Below, piece by piece: positions 43,187-55,997 of a stretch of 64,000 nucleotides of DNA. Position numbers and translations under genes: made by a program. The notes under the pieces were generated by a model. That model made no database searches. It saw only the letters and a list, made by a program, of their open reading frames with translations, and was not told the origin of the DNA. Source of the DNA: Ascochyta rabiei (Eukaryota; Ascomycota; Dothideomycetes; Pleosporales; Didymellaceae); the NCBI RefSeq assembly GCF_004011695.2, contig NC_082413.1:806001-870000 (forward strand). The letters run 5' to 3'. The first letter of the stretch is position 1. Each line of letters starts with the position of its first letter.

Positions 43187-45131
43187 ATGGAGAACAGTAA
43201 GAGCTCTACTTCCGTTCTTGTGTCGAAGCCGAAAACGGGCTGGCGAGAGCCGTTGCGCGCATGTATGTCTCTTTGCGGAGCGCGAGTGGAGTGGTAGTTG
43301 CTAATGAATGCTGGACAGTTGACTACTTGCTCAAGCGGCCGAAAGGGCACCCGCTCAAGCCGAGAGAAGAGCTACGTGAGGTGATATTGGTCGAGACAAC
43401 GCCTGGTGTAGATGCTTCGACGGTAGTCGTAGAGGATGGTGAAGCGTCTGCGGCGGCGGTAAGTGATACGATCATGGGGGAAGACGATGTTGTTGCAGGA
43501 GGTATTTCGCGACCTCAGGAGCTTTCTCGTGATTTTGGCTGGCGGTTCTCAACAGATTACGAATATCTCGACGCACCGTATCAGCGGAATAGCGAAGCGG
43601 CCTTCTCAAGTCTCGACGGCATCTCTGAGCAGCCTGCGGAGTATGACGGGGACGTAGAAGATGGTGAGCACACTGCACAGCGCTTGTAGAATGCGTTCAG
43701 CAACTGACATGGGATCCAGAAGTTCCAAGGCAGAACACCACAGCACGGTCTTCCAACGTGGGTGTTGAGAAAGCCCAGCTGGACGACGACAAGCTGCTTG
43801 CTGGAGAAGAACGCGGCAGTGAAGACGGCGAGTAACTTCAGGAGCCACGCTGCGTCCAACGAACAAAGCTAATGGCTCCTTCAGACGATCAGAAGACGCC
43901 TTCACCTGCCAGACAAGCCACCAGATCGACTGGCCCGTACTCCTCTCGTGTATGCAAGCACAAGGCGAAGACTTTACGCGAAGGCACCGAGACCATCCGT
44001 CCACATCCCACAGATGCGAGGAAAGTCATCGTGACCTACCGATACACCGATGCTGCGGGCGGTGTCTTTGTTCAGGAGACAGAAATGCCGGAGGTAGCGC
44101 CAGCGCAAGCCAGCGCTTCTGAGGAGCCAGGAAGCATCATAGTACCAGACGTCGAAACGTCGAAAGTCCCAAGGACGAAGAAAGGATCGCCTTGGGTGCG
44201 GGTGCCCGGTACATCCCAACACCAGTGGAAACGCGGCGATGGCGAGCAGCAAGAGACATGGAGCGTCGTCATTTTCTTCCGTCGCTTGAACCGCGACACG
44301 CACGCATACCAGGACATCTACGTCAACACCAACATGTTGACCACCGTCAATCCAAACGATAAGAGGTTTCGGACGTCGTACAACAAGTGGATCCTGCAGT
44401 TCGCCCGTCGTCGTGATGCGACATACACGCAGAAAGTGGCGAGGGTACACTGGAGCGTCGCCGAGCGTCGTGCCTTATATACGGCTATCAACACCTTCTG
44501 CCATGAATCTGGTATCCACAGATTCGGCTTCACCGAAAACTGCAAGCTAAGCACCGCGCAGTTGCAGGTGATGGCCGACGCTGTCAATGCTGCGCCGAAT
44601 CCGTTGCGGGTAGTGCCACGGGGAGTCGATGCTGTGCGTGGGCAGATAATATCTGCGCATGACAAGGCCCAGCCGAAGAATAAAGCCGTCTTCGACTTGA
44701 TGGCCAAGGCTGTCGTGCTTCGAGCTCGGATCGCTGCTGGCGAGGCGGTCTCAGGAGCTGAGCGGAAGCCACGGCTCGCTATTGCGCTGACTGAGTTCCC
44801 CGTCGACGCTCTGCCAGCTGCTGCTTCGTCGACGCCCAGCGACAGGAAGCGCAAACGTACGGCGCCTGTCCAGGACAGCGATGAAGAGCCATCGAGCTCG
44901 GGACTGTCATCACCGTCTACGTCGCACGTCGGTGGGCGCGGCGGTGTTGCTGAGGACACCTGGATGACGACGGACGAGGAGATGCAGCCGGGGAAGAGCG
45001 AAGAGAGGAACTGGCCAGACACCAGCGAGGAGGTGCTGTCTGGCGTGGACGAGAAACAGTGGGCCGAGGCGGGGGAGGTGGCGTCTTGTCCGCCGGCGAA
45101 GAAACACCGCACCGTCCAGCGACAGAACTGA
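43187..45131 (+). CDS. Unknown protein, possible DNA-binding (588 aa as one gene)
   Basis: Proposed exons are 43187-43262, 43319-43663, 43720-43818 and 43885-45131; the introns are 56, 56 and 66 bp and all phases agree. Without the last splice the first ORF stops at 43835 and a second ORF starts at 43872, only 36 bp away, too close for two ordinary genes. The GTGAAG..CTAAT..TTCAG intron joins them in frame. The N-terminal third is acidic. The middle has a compact block (SPWVRVPGTSQHQWKR, NKWILQFARRRDATYTQKVARVHWSVAERRALYTAINTFC) whose W..E..AL..I pattern recalls Myb/SANT-like helices. The C-terminus is Ser/Glu-rich with a basic KRKRTAP and KKHRTVQRQ. A nuclear protein is inferred; the function is unknown. 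Confidence 0.65.
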
Positions 45132-45845
45132 AAAAGTAGGAGAGTTTGTCGTCCGGCACTGTTTGAGCTAGATGTCGTAATGAAAGATTGGTTCGAGATC
45201 CATCACAACACCAACATTGCCCTTCAATGACGCTGTACGAAGATACATGTAACGCCCCATGCTACACCAAGCACATCTTGTCCCTTCCACCTCAACCGAC
45301 CAATCCCGCACCAAGAAGCGAAAGGAAAAAGAAAAAAGAGAAACCCCTCCCATACACAAAGCCGAGACAAGACAAGACAGATGTAGACACAAACAGGAAC
45401 CAATGAACCAATGAACCAAACAGCAAAGATGGGAGATAACGCGACGAGACACTTTCTGACTTGGCAGAGCGAGAAGTAGTAAGTGTAAGGGGTGGGGTAT
45501 ATATGCGTTGCCATCTATATACGTAGATACACACATGTGCGTTTATGTGAGAGAGTGAGAGAGTGAGAGAAGAAGAAGAAGAAGAAGAAGAAGAAGAAGA
45601 AGAAGAAGAAGAAGAAGAAGAAGAAGAAAAGAAGGATAGTGCCCATCAGCATCAACACAAAGAGCTGTCTGTATTCAAAGACATCATATTTTCAGAGGCA
45701 GGGCCTCTGTGTAAATTTCCCATCACCTCACTCAATCTTGTTCAAAATTGCACTGTAGTAGCTAGCTCTTAGCCGTGCTGACAGATGGGCGTTTCGCTGT
45801 GTATTGTTGCAGAACCAAAACTATGCTGTGTGTGGGGTACGGTGA
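45132..45845. other. Intergenic between convergent genes, with a microsatellite
   Basis: 3' flanks of the unknown gene and RAV1. A perfect AGA repeat and a GAGAGT stretch lie in the middle. Short ORFs here are repeat translations. Confidence 0.5.
45568..45627. repeat. (AGA)20 trinucleotide microsatellite
   Basis: Twenty uninterrupted AGA units, preceded by GAGAGT repeats. Confidence 0.95.
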
Positions 45846-48800
45846 TTAGAAGCCGAAAGCGTCGAGCAAGCTGTTTGCATCCGGTTCGTGGAATTGGGTT
45901 GGGGGTGGTTTTTTGGGTGCTGGCTTGGGTGGTTCGTCGTCATCCTCCTCCTCATCCTCCTCCTCTTCGTCTTCTTCCTCTTCTTCTTTTTTGTCGTCGT
46001 CCTCACCTGTGTTGCCGTCGTCCTCGCTCTCTTCGGCAACCGCACCGTCGGTCTGCGCCAACTCATTCTTCACATGCTCTCTAGCTGGCAGATCCGCGAC
46101 GACCAAGCTACTCCTCCGCCTGAGCAACTTCCTCGGATCAAAGTCAAAGTCCGTGGCAGCCTGGTTCGGCCCGTTTGCGTGGAAGCTGTCCCGCGGCATA
46201 AGCGGGCTGAGTGGTGGGCGCCCGGGTACGATCTTCGGGGGCGGCGTGAGCAGGAACTCCCAGCTCTTGACGAGATCGAGAGCGAGCACATCGCAACCCA
46301 TGCGCTCGTACAGGTTGGCGGTGTGCAGGACAAACTCCCATTCCTCGCGCATGCCGATCATGGTTGCGCCGCGGAGCGTCTGGAGGGATTTCTCGCGGAG
46401 CTGTTTGTAGAGGACTACAAGAGCCGGGTCGTCTGTGAGGTATGACTTGGACAGGAAGTTTGGGGTCTCGGGCGGCGACAGGAGGCGTGAGAGTGGCGTG
46501 ACGAGGGAGCGAACGGCGGTGTCGCGGCGGCCGAGAAGCCAGTACGCCCATGTTGCAAGCCAGCGATTGCCGTCACGTGCTGCTTGGGGAAGAATCTTGT
46601 CCTTAAGGAAGGTGAGCAGCACGGGATGGTCGTCGCCGCCGTAGACTCTCGCCACAGCAATGGCCAGCTGTGTGTCCTTGAGCTGGTTGTGCAGCACTTG
46701 TACCGCGTCTTGGAGATGATCAGCAAGCAGGAAGAACGCAGCGGCGTACTCAAATCTCCGTCTGCCCATCAGTGCATATGCGTTCTTCAGCGCGGCAGTC
46801 TTCCATCGCTCTTCCTGGAAATTGTTCGATAGCAAGCGATGTGTTGCGCCTTGTTCCCTGGACCAAGTAGCGATTCGCCATAGGCTGACCAGCACAGCCT
46901 TCTTGTGCAGGGCAAGGTAGTACAATGAGCAATCAACAGGGTTCTTCTCGTCGGTTTTGGTGTACTCGTTGCGAGCGATGACTTCGAACTGAGCACGCTG
47001 TGTGGAGTCAGCATTGTAGATGAACGACGGGGAGGAGCATACCAAGGCGTTGATATCAGACATCCACATGAATACACCGCACTGCCTAGCGTGCTGCCAC
47101 ATCATCTTGCCGTTGAAGTGCCTGCTCACGAGGTCTAGCAGGATGTCCTGGCTTCCCGAGTGGAACGCCCAAACGATTTCGCGCCACGAGAGGGGTGCTT
47201 TCTGTGATTCGCTCAGCACGTGTTGTCGGAAGAACAGCATGAAACGGCCTGCGTTGTCATCGATGGATCGGCGGTGCTTCTCGACCATGCCTATGCACTC
47301 GATAATGTCGGCAAGGCGGAATTGCTCGCGACTCGACAACAGAGGCATTTGCTTGGTGGTTAGGAGATCTTTGAGGTTGGCGGCTACTTCCTCAGTCACA
47401 GTTTCCGGCTCATCGTTGTCGGAGAAGTCAGCGTACGATGACTGCACCTCTCTCTTGGATGCCGTCATATGCGCCTAGCCAATTTAGCATATCGAGTATT
47501 GTTACCATGCGATTGACTAACCTCATCCTCGGAGAAATCCTCTGGTAGGAAGCCCAAAGAACTCTTCAGCTCCTCACCCTCCGTCCAAAACTTTAGCTTC
47601 TGATAAAGTCGTAGCAAGATTCGCTGGACGAGTACGATTTTCCCAGAGAGAACGCATTGCGACAAAAGCTGAGGATGGTATATGGGTAGCGGACCGTTGA
47701 GCCGGCTCACTGCTGCAAAGATGTCAATCGAAGCAGTCTTGCGAGAGATCATCCGCAGACTAGGGAATAACTCCTCGTCCACCTCGACATGTTCATCCTG
47801 TATGAACAGTTGGTTGCCTGCACCAATGACGAGGTTGCCACTGCCTAACCATACTGAGTCGCCGATGGGGTGGGGAGTGATGTCTCTGATGCGCACATCT
47901 CGAATCTGAACCCATGATGGACCTTCGTTCAGGTAGTCATATCGTAGCTGCGCATAGATGACGACTCGATGTGGAAATCCCACAGCAAGAATGGACTGAT
48001 TGTCCGGAGTGGAAGACCAGTCGAGATCTTGGATGACGCCTTGTCCATCAAAAGTTTCTTCGTGTTCGAGCTGTGCACTTCGAGTATTCCAGATGGTCAA
48101 GGTAGTCTTCTCAGCATCTACAAGAGCTGCTTTCCGTATAGATGTACCGCTGGCGAGTGACGGCTCGTGTACGTTGGTGTCCACGGTCGAGGTAAGAAGC
48201 CAATCTATCTTGTGCTCTTCGGTGTCGACACGAGCTGTCCAAGACTTGATCACACCGGACTTGCTATACGAAATCGCAATGTCGCGCGCGAAAGTATCGA
48301 GAAAGCCTGAGATGACTGGCGCTGAACCAGCTGGATCGACGGGCAGTATAAACGCAAGATCATCCTCAGACCCCAAGTCGAAGGTACTGTATTGATCTAG
48401 TGAAATCTCAGTATGCCCGTTGGTGTAGCCGTTTGTGTGAGGCACAACGGTCGAGCGTTTGCGACCGGTAACAGGATCTCGTGTGAGCAAGGGCATTGTG
48501 ACTTCCCAACATATACCCTTCATCTCAGAGCTGATGGTCGCGATATGTACGCAACGGCCGCCAACTTCGGTTTCTGGGATTGCAAGCAGACAAAGAGGCT
48601 TGCCTTGCAGTCTGTACTCCAGCCTTGCGATTTCTACCGCTAGAGGGCCTCTTGTATCCCACAGTGCGATGTGATTGTGGTGCAAGAAGACGACAAAGTT
48701 GCCGTCCTGTAGCAATGCCGTTCTGTGGATGTGCTCGCTGACCTTGACAGTGCTGTGTCGATGCAGTGTGGTTCCGTGCTCTGTCGGCCGTTGCGTCCAC

Positions 48801-50219
48801 ACTATGCACTCGTCTGTGACCGTTCTCGAGACGAGAGCTCGGCCGCTGGCTGTACGATTGACCTTCTTGATAGCGTGCGAATGTCCCGTCCAGATCGCCT
48901 TTCTCGATATCCGCTGTGCCTGCGGGGAGGGATCGAAGAGATAGTCGATTCGTGACTCAAGCCACTCTATCCGGCCATCGAAGTGATGTGACAGTAGGGT
49001 GAAGTCCGAGTCAGGCCTTTCGCCAATGAATGCATAGAATTGGACGTTGTCCTCGATAGCCTCGGGTTGGTTGGCAAAGTGCAAATGTAGCCCATCGACA
49101 TGCACAATGTTGAAAACGTCGGTGACCAGCTTGACCCTAGCACCAATGTTCTCAAAGCCCCAAGCCGACATATTCCCATGGTCGTCTAGCACTACACATA
49201 TCTCAGGGCTGCGGTTCGCCACCTCGATGAGATGGTGCAGCGCAACACCGTGGCTTTTCTCCTCTGCTGAAGCCTGCGCCATCGCTCGTTCTGTCGCGTG
49301 TGTGAAGTGCTTTCCGTCTATGAAGAAGGCGTATCGTTTCCGCGACTGCTTCTCTTGCGACACAAGGCCTGGCTCGATTGAGCCCAGCAAGTCGACCTCG
49401 GTCCACAAATGCATGCCGTCGACGCCGTGGTGCTCCCCCGGCACCCACACGCGCACCTTGTAGTCTGCGCATATTGTGTATAGTACGTTGTCGGCGGTCT
49501 GGTCCTTGTATGGTTGTCGCCAGTGGACGCCCGTGATGGGCTGGGGGTGTGGCAGGTAGTAGTAGTCGAAGCGCTGGTCCGCCGTGCCGAATGCGAGTCG
49601 TCGCCAGATCTTCAGCAATCGGTCGTACCAGCCTGTCGAGGCAATGAGCTCGGCGTCGGGAGAAAAGTGAGCGAACTTGACGGGATTGGCCAGCTCCTTG
49701 GTCCAGATGCACTCGATGGTGCTGTGGGTGTTGAAGAGAGTGAGGGCCGCGCTGCCAGCGACGATCTCGTGCGGCATGCCCCATGAGAGTGTCGTGATGG
49801 AATCGGCTTGGTTGGGAAGCGCCATGCTGCCCTGCAGCGACCACTGCTCCTGTCAGCACCTCCTCGGTGAGTCTTGTTGCTGCCACCGACCTTGTAGACC
49901 CCATACTCCACACTGTACGGCTGGTATATGTACATGTGGCGCGTCGAGCAGGCTGCAAGCTTGCCCGTCCCTTGGTCGAGCGCAACAGCTTCAAGCGCCT
50001 CCTCGTCGTCCATGTAGATGGTCTGGATGACATGGTTGGGGCGATCGAGTATCACGAGAGCGTTGCCAGAGATATATGCCTAGGTGACTTTTCGTCAGTC
50101 ACCATAGTGTTCTTCGCCGTGGTGCGCACACGTCGTACAATGATTTGATTCCCCTCCCACAAGCCGTGGGCGACAGCTTGCAGCTTAGCCTGCGGCCGTC
50201 CTGGGAGTAGGCCGCGCAT
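45846..50219 (-). CDS. RAV1: RAV1, V-ATPase assembly RAVE complex subunit (1408 aa)
   Basis: Exons are 50219-50139, 50079-49891, 49849-47522 and 47474-45846; introns are 59, 41 and 47 bp. The first exon gives MRGLLPGRPQAKLQAVAHGLW, which joins to AYISGNALVILD, the normal Rav1 entry. WD40 repeats fill the N-terminal half (SITTLSWGMPHEIVAGSAALTLFN, AHFSPDAELIASTGWYDRLLKIWR, LYTICADYKVRVWVPG and later ones). The Rav1 C-terminal domain follows (KHRRSIDDNAGRFMLFFRQH, NPVDCSLYYLALHKKAVLVSLWR, YAAAFFLLADHLQDAVQVL). RAVE (Rav1, Rav2, Skp1) reassembles the V1 and V0 sectors of the vacuolar proton pump. The C-terminus has a long Glu/Asp run typical of fungal members. Intron 49890-49850 is only 41 bp. 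Confidence 0.94.
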
Positions 50220-50735
50220 TGCAGTTCGTTCGCTGTGCTGCTACCGGTGCCGCATGGTCGTGAAGAACCAGACAGCTGGGGAGTCTGAGCCTGTCGTGTG
50301 TCAGGCAGGCAAGGTTATGCGTCGGTTGCTCTGCTGCAGCTCTCGCTCACGCGCACGCCCACGCCCACGCCCACGCCCACGCCCCACTCGTGTCGTCACC
50401 TCCAGACCTGGGCCACTCACTGTGCACGAAGCCGTGGACCCTTGTGTCTGCATCACTCGTCCATGACGACGCACGTAGAGCGATCTGTAGCTGGAAGGCT
50501 TCGTGCACGGATACCAACGTCGTAGATTCAATCATGGAAATATGCAGCGCGTCGCCCAGTGTCAACGCCGTGAACCAGCAATGGCCGTAGCCAGCTATGC
50601 GCTCCCAATGCAACTATACCATATACAACACCCAGCAGCCCCTGCACACGCTGCCGGTGACCATCTCCAACCCTCTCTCCCTCTCTCCCTCTCCCCTCTC
50701 TCCCTCTCCCCTCTCCGCCTTTCGCTTCAAAGACG
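50220..50735. other. Intergenic with low-complexity tracts
   Basis: Contains a CGCCCA hexamer array (about 50353-50385) and a CCCTCT-type pyrimidine tract (about 50671-50720). ORFs across them are repeat translations. Confidence 0.55.
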
Positions 50736-53700
50736 CTATCTCCTGAACGCACCCTGTACCTCGCTCGTGCCCCAATCCACCTCCACCTCGCCCTGATACA
50801 CGTCTTGGTTGACCCTCTGCACCCTCTCGCTAATCCCAATGTATTTCCTCTCGCACTCTTTGAGCACCTTGAACACCAGATCTTTGCTGATGCTCGGGTC
50901 GTCGGCGTCGCCAAAATGCTTGTCCACGCGCTTCTTGAGCGCCTCGATGCCCTTGCGCACTTCCTTGGCGTCGTGCGAGTGTATTAGTTTCTTGAACACG
51001 GAGCGGGAGTGCGAGGAGCGTTGGGCAATGGATTGGGGGGACCCGCCACGCGCAGCGAGGAGGGTTTCCGTAGACTCTAGGAATTCCTGATGGCGGCTTA
51101 GCTGGTTGTGACATGGTTACGAACGTCAAACATGACTTACCAGGAGCTTGCCGAGTGGGCGACGGATCACGGCGTCGACATAAAGATTCATATGCTCGCT
51201 GTACTCTTCCTGTGCTTTGGCTTTCCAGTAGTCGAGCACAGTGTCAGCCCGCGCATCGACTTCCTCCATGTAGTGGTTCATGTTCTCGATGAGAAGGATG
51301 TGGTAGTTGAGTGCTTCCTTATCCTCCGGGTCACCTTGGCCCTGCGTGCCCATGACGGTGGGGGACTCCTTGGCGATGACTTTTAAGCTTTCAAACATGG
51401 CTTTGTTGATTCGTTGGTACGCGTCGTTGACCATGCGCCTGATTTCAAGCTGGTCGCCTCCGTCAGACGATGATGGCAGCATATTCTCAATGGCCACTGA
51501 GAAGTGGGGGAACGTCTTCATGAAGGCAATGACTCCCTTGCGCTTTTTGATCTTGACCTTGGTGTCTTCAATCGCACGGATCTGCTCATCGAGGAAGCGG
51601 CTGAAAAGGCCCTTCAATCTTTCATGGATCTTTTGCAAAGTACGTGTGAGGAAGTCCTGGTTCGAGTCTTCGATGTCGAGCAGTTTGCGATCGACGGCAG
51701 ACAGAATGCCCACCCCCTGCAAAGGATCGGACGTGACGGCCCAGTCGACGAGGCTCTGAATCTCGGTGGGCCAGAAGGAGAAAATGTCCTCCATGACATC
51801 AGCAACACGCTTGGCCATGGACCTGTCGGCCTCGAATGGCTTCCTGATCCACAGGTTGGGCCCGCGACGAGACTGCGGGGGTGCAGCCGACACTGCATCG
51901 GGGAAGTCGACGGCGTCTGTAGAGGTGGCATGGAAGAACTCGGTGACAAAGTTTTGCTCGGTAAGCAGAACAGGGCCAATATCGTCCAAGACCCTCCCGA
52001 ACACATCGAAGGCATGCAGCTTGCCATCCTGAGGCACTTTGGCAACCTTGGTCTCCTTGTCGCCAGATGCCGACCGTAGACCACGCGCAAGGGTTTGAGA
52101 ACGCTTGACTGTGAGCTTACGTGCAGTTCCTGCCATACTCTCGACTTCCTTTTCTTGAGTGGTGAAGAGCAGGTCTTGCTCGTCGCCTGCTGGCTTACGG
52201 GCAAAGCGTCTCCAGGCCAGAATATTATCGCGGACCTCTTGCTGGTACAGCTGAGCTGCCTGACTTTGGTACATGCTGATCAGCGTGTCCCAGGAAGTAC
52301 GATCAATCTCCTTTGCAAAGAGGATGACTGGGCTCAACATCCACAACTCGTTCCTGCCAGCGTCGTGTGCTTCGATGTTCTTTTTCAACGACGGCATAGA
52401 GCCCTGATCGATTCGCTTCAAGGAGTCCCTGGTCGTCAAGAACGCAGCGCCAAAGGTGATCTCCATGTGCTTCTTGAGTCGATCTAAGAACATGGCGCCC
52501 TCACCCAGATATCTATCGCGCTTCTCCTGCAGTGCCTGCATGGTGGCAAGCTCGCTGTTGCCGAATCCAGAGCTGCTTGTGATCTTGCCTAGACCGGCGC
52601 GGCTGCCCGCCACAAAAGCAGGGTCGATGGTGATGAGCGCCTTGTACAGCAGCACCAGAGCCTCCTCAATGTCTATTAAGCCGTTGATCTTGCCAATCGG
52701 GGAGCGCCGCAGCACCTCGAGCTGGTCGGTTGTGATGGAGATGGTCTCGACCAGTCGCTGTAGCTCCTGTTGCAGCAGACGCTGGTTGGCCGTCTGCACC
52801 TGAAGACCTTGACTCTGCGCTTCGATGAAGGCGATATCGTCATTCAAGCTCTGCGGTATTGTTAGCTGGAGCAGGTGACTGTACACATGAGCAGCTTACA
52901 CTTAGTTCAACGTTGTACAGGGTCAGGAGACCCTCCAACTCATCGCACTCTGCGATGGCGCGATCGAGCATGCGCTCAACAGCTTCGACTCGGTCGTCCT
53001 TTTGCTCGAGGTGATTGAGCCAGCTGCCTGCTTCCACACGCGCAATCTCGCGCTTGATGTCAGTCTCGAGGCTCTCGATGTGCTTGGGTGCGATAGCATT
53101 GCCGCCCCACCCAAGTTCTCTAAGTAAGCCCTCAAAGCCAAGGCCTCGTTCGTCCATGATGCTAGGGTCAATGCCGAGTTTGGAAATATTCATGACTTGT
53201 TGGTTCGAGCGTCTCTTCTTCTTACGCGGCTCTGAAGCGGTTGCTGCTTCAAGCGTCTTGGCCTCCAACTTCTCCGGGGTGGGTACGCGAGCTGATTCCT
53301 CCTGCTCCTTCTCCTCCTTCTCCTCCTTCTCCTCCTCCACCACAGACTCCGCTTGTGATTCGACGGTTGCCGGCACAGACGCCAACGGGCTCGATATCGT
53401 GACGGCGGGCACGACTTCGGTAGCAAGCTTGGGCAGATCACGTGAAAGGCGGCTCGACGTAGGCCTCGACGCAGGCTGTTCTAAATTCTTCTCGACTACC
53501 TCTTCCTTGGGTGCTTCCACTGGGGCTGGCCTCTTAGGAACGAAGACGCCGCTGATGCCATCCGGCTCATCGGACACTTTGGTATCCTTTGCGAGCATTT
53601 TTGCGGCGGCGCCTCCGGCACGAGGCTTGAATGCACCAGCAGCTGCAGCGAATTTTCGAAACTTGTTTGCGGCCTCGGCCGTGCCGGGTGCGGGTACGAC

Positions 53701-55509
53701 CGTCTTCTTGAGCATAGGAAATCGATCAGAAGCAGTGGCAGGCTCTGTCTCCTCGACAGAAACTGGGGTTTCAACAGACCGGGCTGCAGCTGGCTCACTA
53801 GACAGCTGCTGTGGCGCGGCAGGCTCCTCAACGGGTACTGGCTCTGGCGCTGGCGCTGGCGCTGGTGGCTCAAGTACAACTGCAGGCGGCGGCGGCGGCG
53901 GCAGTGGTACTGACGGAGGTGGTGTAGGCTGGGGCGGTGGTAGTGCGTTTTGAGGAGGCTGTGAGGCAGGCTTCAGTCTTTCAGGAATTTCCTGCGGTCT
54001 TCGTCGCGGTGGGACCTCGAGTGGCGGCGGCGGTGTTCCTGATGGAGTGTGAAATGCCGTGCCTGCGGCAGCCTCGTTGTCCGTGCTGGCAACACTGCGC
54101 TGCGACAGGGAAGATGGTTGAGCGTCCATGAACGGTCGTCGGCGCTGTGGAGGAGCGTCTGGGGGCGCTTCGTCATTACGTCCGGTGTTTGGGCTGACAT
54201 TGCTCTGCGCAGTACCAGGTCTCAGACCTCTTGGAGACGGATCCCTTCTCGGTGAGGGAAACCCGTTCGGTCTGCGCTGCTCAGGTGGGGGCATGTTGGG
54301 CGTCGCACTCTCAAACGACTGCTCATCCACCGACCTCTCGGATCGCTGCGAGCGAGCATCCTCGGCCTGTGCTCGTCTTCCAGGACTGAGGGCAGGCGGT
54401 AGGTTCGCGATGTAGTCACCGCTAGACTGTGGTGTTTCTGATCGACCGCCAAATCCGGAAATGGAGGACTGTGGTGTCAGGTTCTGAGACGGCATTGGTG
54501 GCGTCGGTGGGACGGGATCTCGGGCTGGTGGCGGGCGTGGTCTCATGCTGTCGCCACTGGGCCGTGAGCGAATGCTTTGTTCCATGGAGGGCTTCTGCCG
54601 TAGAGATGGCATGGGAGGGGTGTTCTGGTTGGGGCTGAAGGGGGAGGGCCTGCGGTTGTCGTCGCCTGTGCTGGGTCGACCGCCACCGCGCATCTGATCG
54701 TCGGGCGGACCTGGTCTCCTGGGCCCAGGCAACTCGCCGGGGGGTCTTCTGAAGTTGGGGTTCGAGGTCTGCAGTGTGAGCCCTCTCCTCCCTTCGTCCG
54801 AGGGTCCAGAAGGCAGCCCGGCTGGTCTCCGCGGCGGTGGCCCGGGAGACTTGGGAGGAAGCTGGCGTTGTTCCAGGGGAGGTGGCTGTCGCTGTACTGC
54901 GGGGTCCTGTAGCACTTGGCGGGCCGGTGTCTTTGCAGCCGCCTTGCCCTCTGGCGTTGCCAGGTGCGGGCGTCCGTTGGTCAGGCTGTTCATCTCGGTG
55001 GCGCTGAAGCCGGTCAGGATGGGAAAGTCGCCGTTTGTGTATTTGTTGTAGATCTTGACCATGCTGCCGATGAAGAACTCCTTCTCCTTGGCGGTGCCGG
55101 CCTCCCAGTAGTAGGGCTTGGTGATGGTGACGAGGAAGCCCTTGTCGGCGGCCCACTGGCGCTTCTGCTCCTCGTCCTGGTTGCGGGGCTCCATGTGCAC
55201 AAAGTTCTCGATGGCGGACAGGTCTTCCATGGGCCACGACTTGCCAATGGAGAAGGTGCCGTTTGCGTTCTCGCGGGCCTTGTGCAGCTTGACGCGGCCC
55301 GTGCTGCGGACGGAGATGATGACGAGGCGGCCCTTTTTGTTGGAGGCGGGGGCGGTGGGGGGCGGGGGGGACTGCGGGTAGGTGGCATCCTCCTGGACGC
55401 GGATGTGGGTGATGTACGACTCGTGCAGCTGGCCCTGGTCGTCGAGCTTGGCGAAGCAGCTCTCGGTGATACGGCGGCGCTCGTCGTCGAAGCGCTCGGC
55501 GCGGGACAT
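50736..55509 (-). CDS. SEC3: SEC3, exocyst subunit (at least 1556 aa)
   Basis: Exons are 55509-52900, 52850-51141 and 51086-50736; introns are 49 and 54 bp, both phase 0. The N-terminal lipid-binding PH-like domain spans about residues 45-165 (KKGRLVIISVRSTGRVKLHKARENANGTF..IENFVH..YYWEAGTAKEKEFFIGSMVKIYNKYTNG). A Pro/Arg-rich disordered region of some 550 residues follows. A coiled coil and the Sec3 C-terminal helical rods end the protein. Sec3 marks sites of polarised secretion and tethers vesicles at hyphal tips. The upstream sequence up to ATG 55646 probably encodes about 45 more residues but is out of frame by one base at a run of seven C on the coding strand (55585-55579). The start at 55509 is therefore the first unbroken one. 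Confidence 0.92.
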
Positions 55510-55646
55510 GGCAGACGGCGTCGAGGTGGAGCTGGCCGTGGACGGAGGGCCTCGAGGGCCGCCCGGTGGAGGGCCTCTGGGGGGGCTCGGGGGTCTCGGG
55601 GGTCTCGGGGGTCGTTTGGGTAGTTGTTGCGCGGGCGGCCGTCCAT

Positions 55647-55957
55647 GCTGGCGGCGGCGCGGAACGTTACACGGCAGCGCTCCGACCAGCGTTCAGACGG
55701 ATTTCCGGGCGGCTATGCGCGAGCGGGCGGGCGGGCGACTCGGCGGACGTGGCCATCCAATGTGAGGGGCGTCGAGGGCGAGGGCGATGCGTAGGCGTGG
55801 GCGATGCGTAGGCGTAGGCGTATGTGTGGGCGTGGGCGTGAATGGGCGGAGCTCCACGCAGGCAGGCAGGCAAGCGAGTGCGGAGTGGACGCAGCGGAGC
55901 CGGAAGCTCGCAGCTCTCTACGCGCGACGTCTGGCAGGGCGACAGCAGGGGAGAGGG

Positions 55958-55997
<40 letters not shown>

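Noticed and set aside
45189..45200. GGTTCGAGATCC resembling a tRNA B box
   Set aside because: The spacing does not match GGTTCGANTCC and no acceptor, D or anticodon stems can be formed around it.
49203..50055. Arg-rich minus ORFs of 276 and 147 codons overlapping RAV1 exons
   Set aside because: They are alternative frames of RAV1; the spliced RAV1 frame carries the WD40 pattern.
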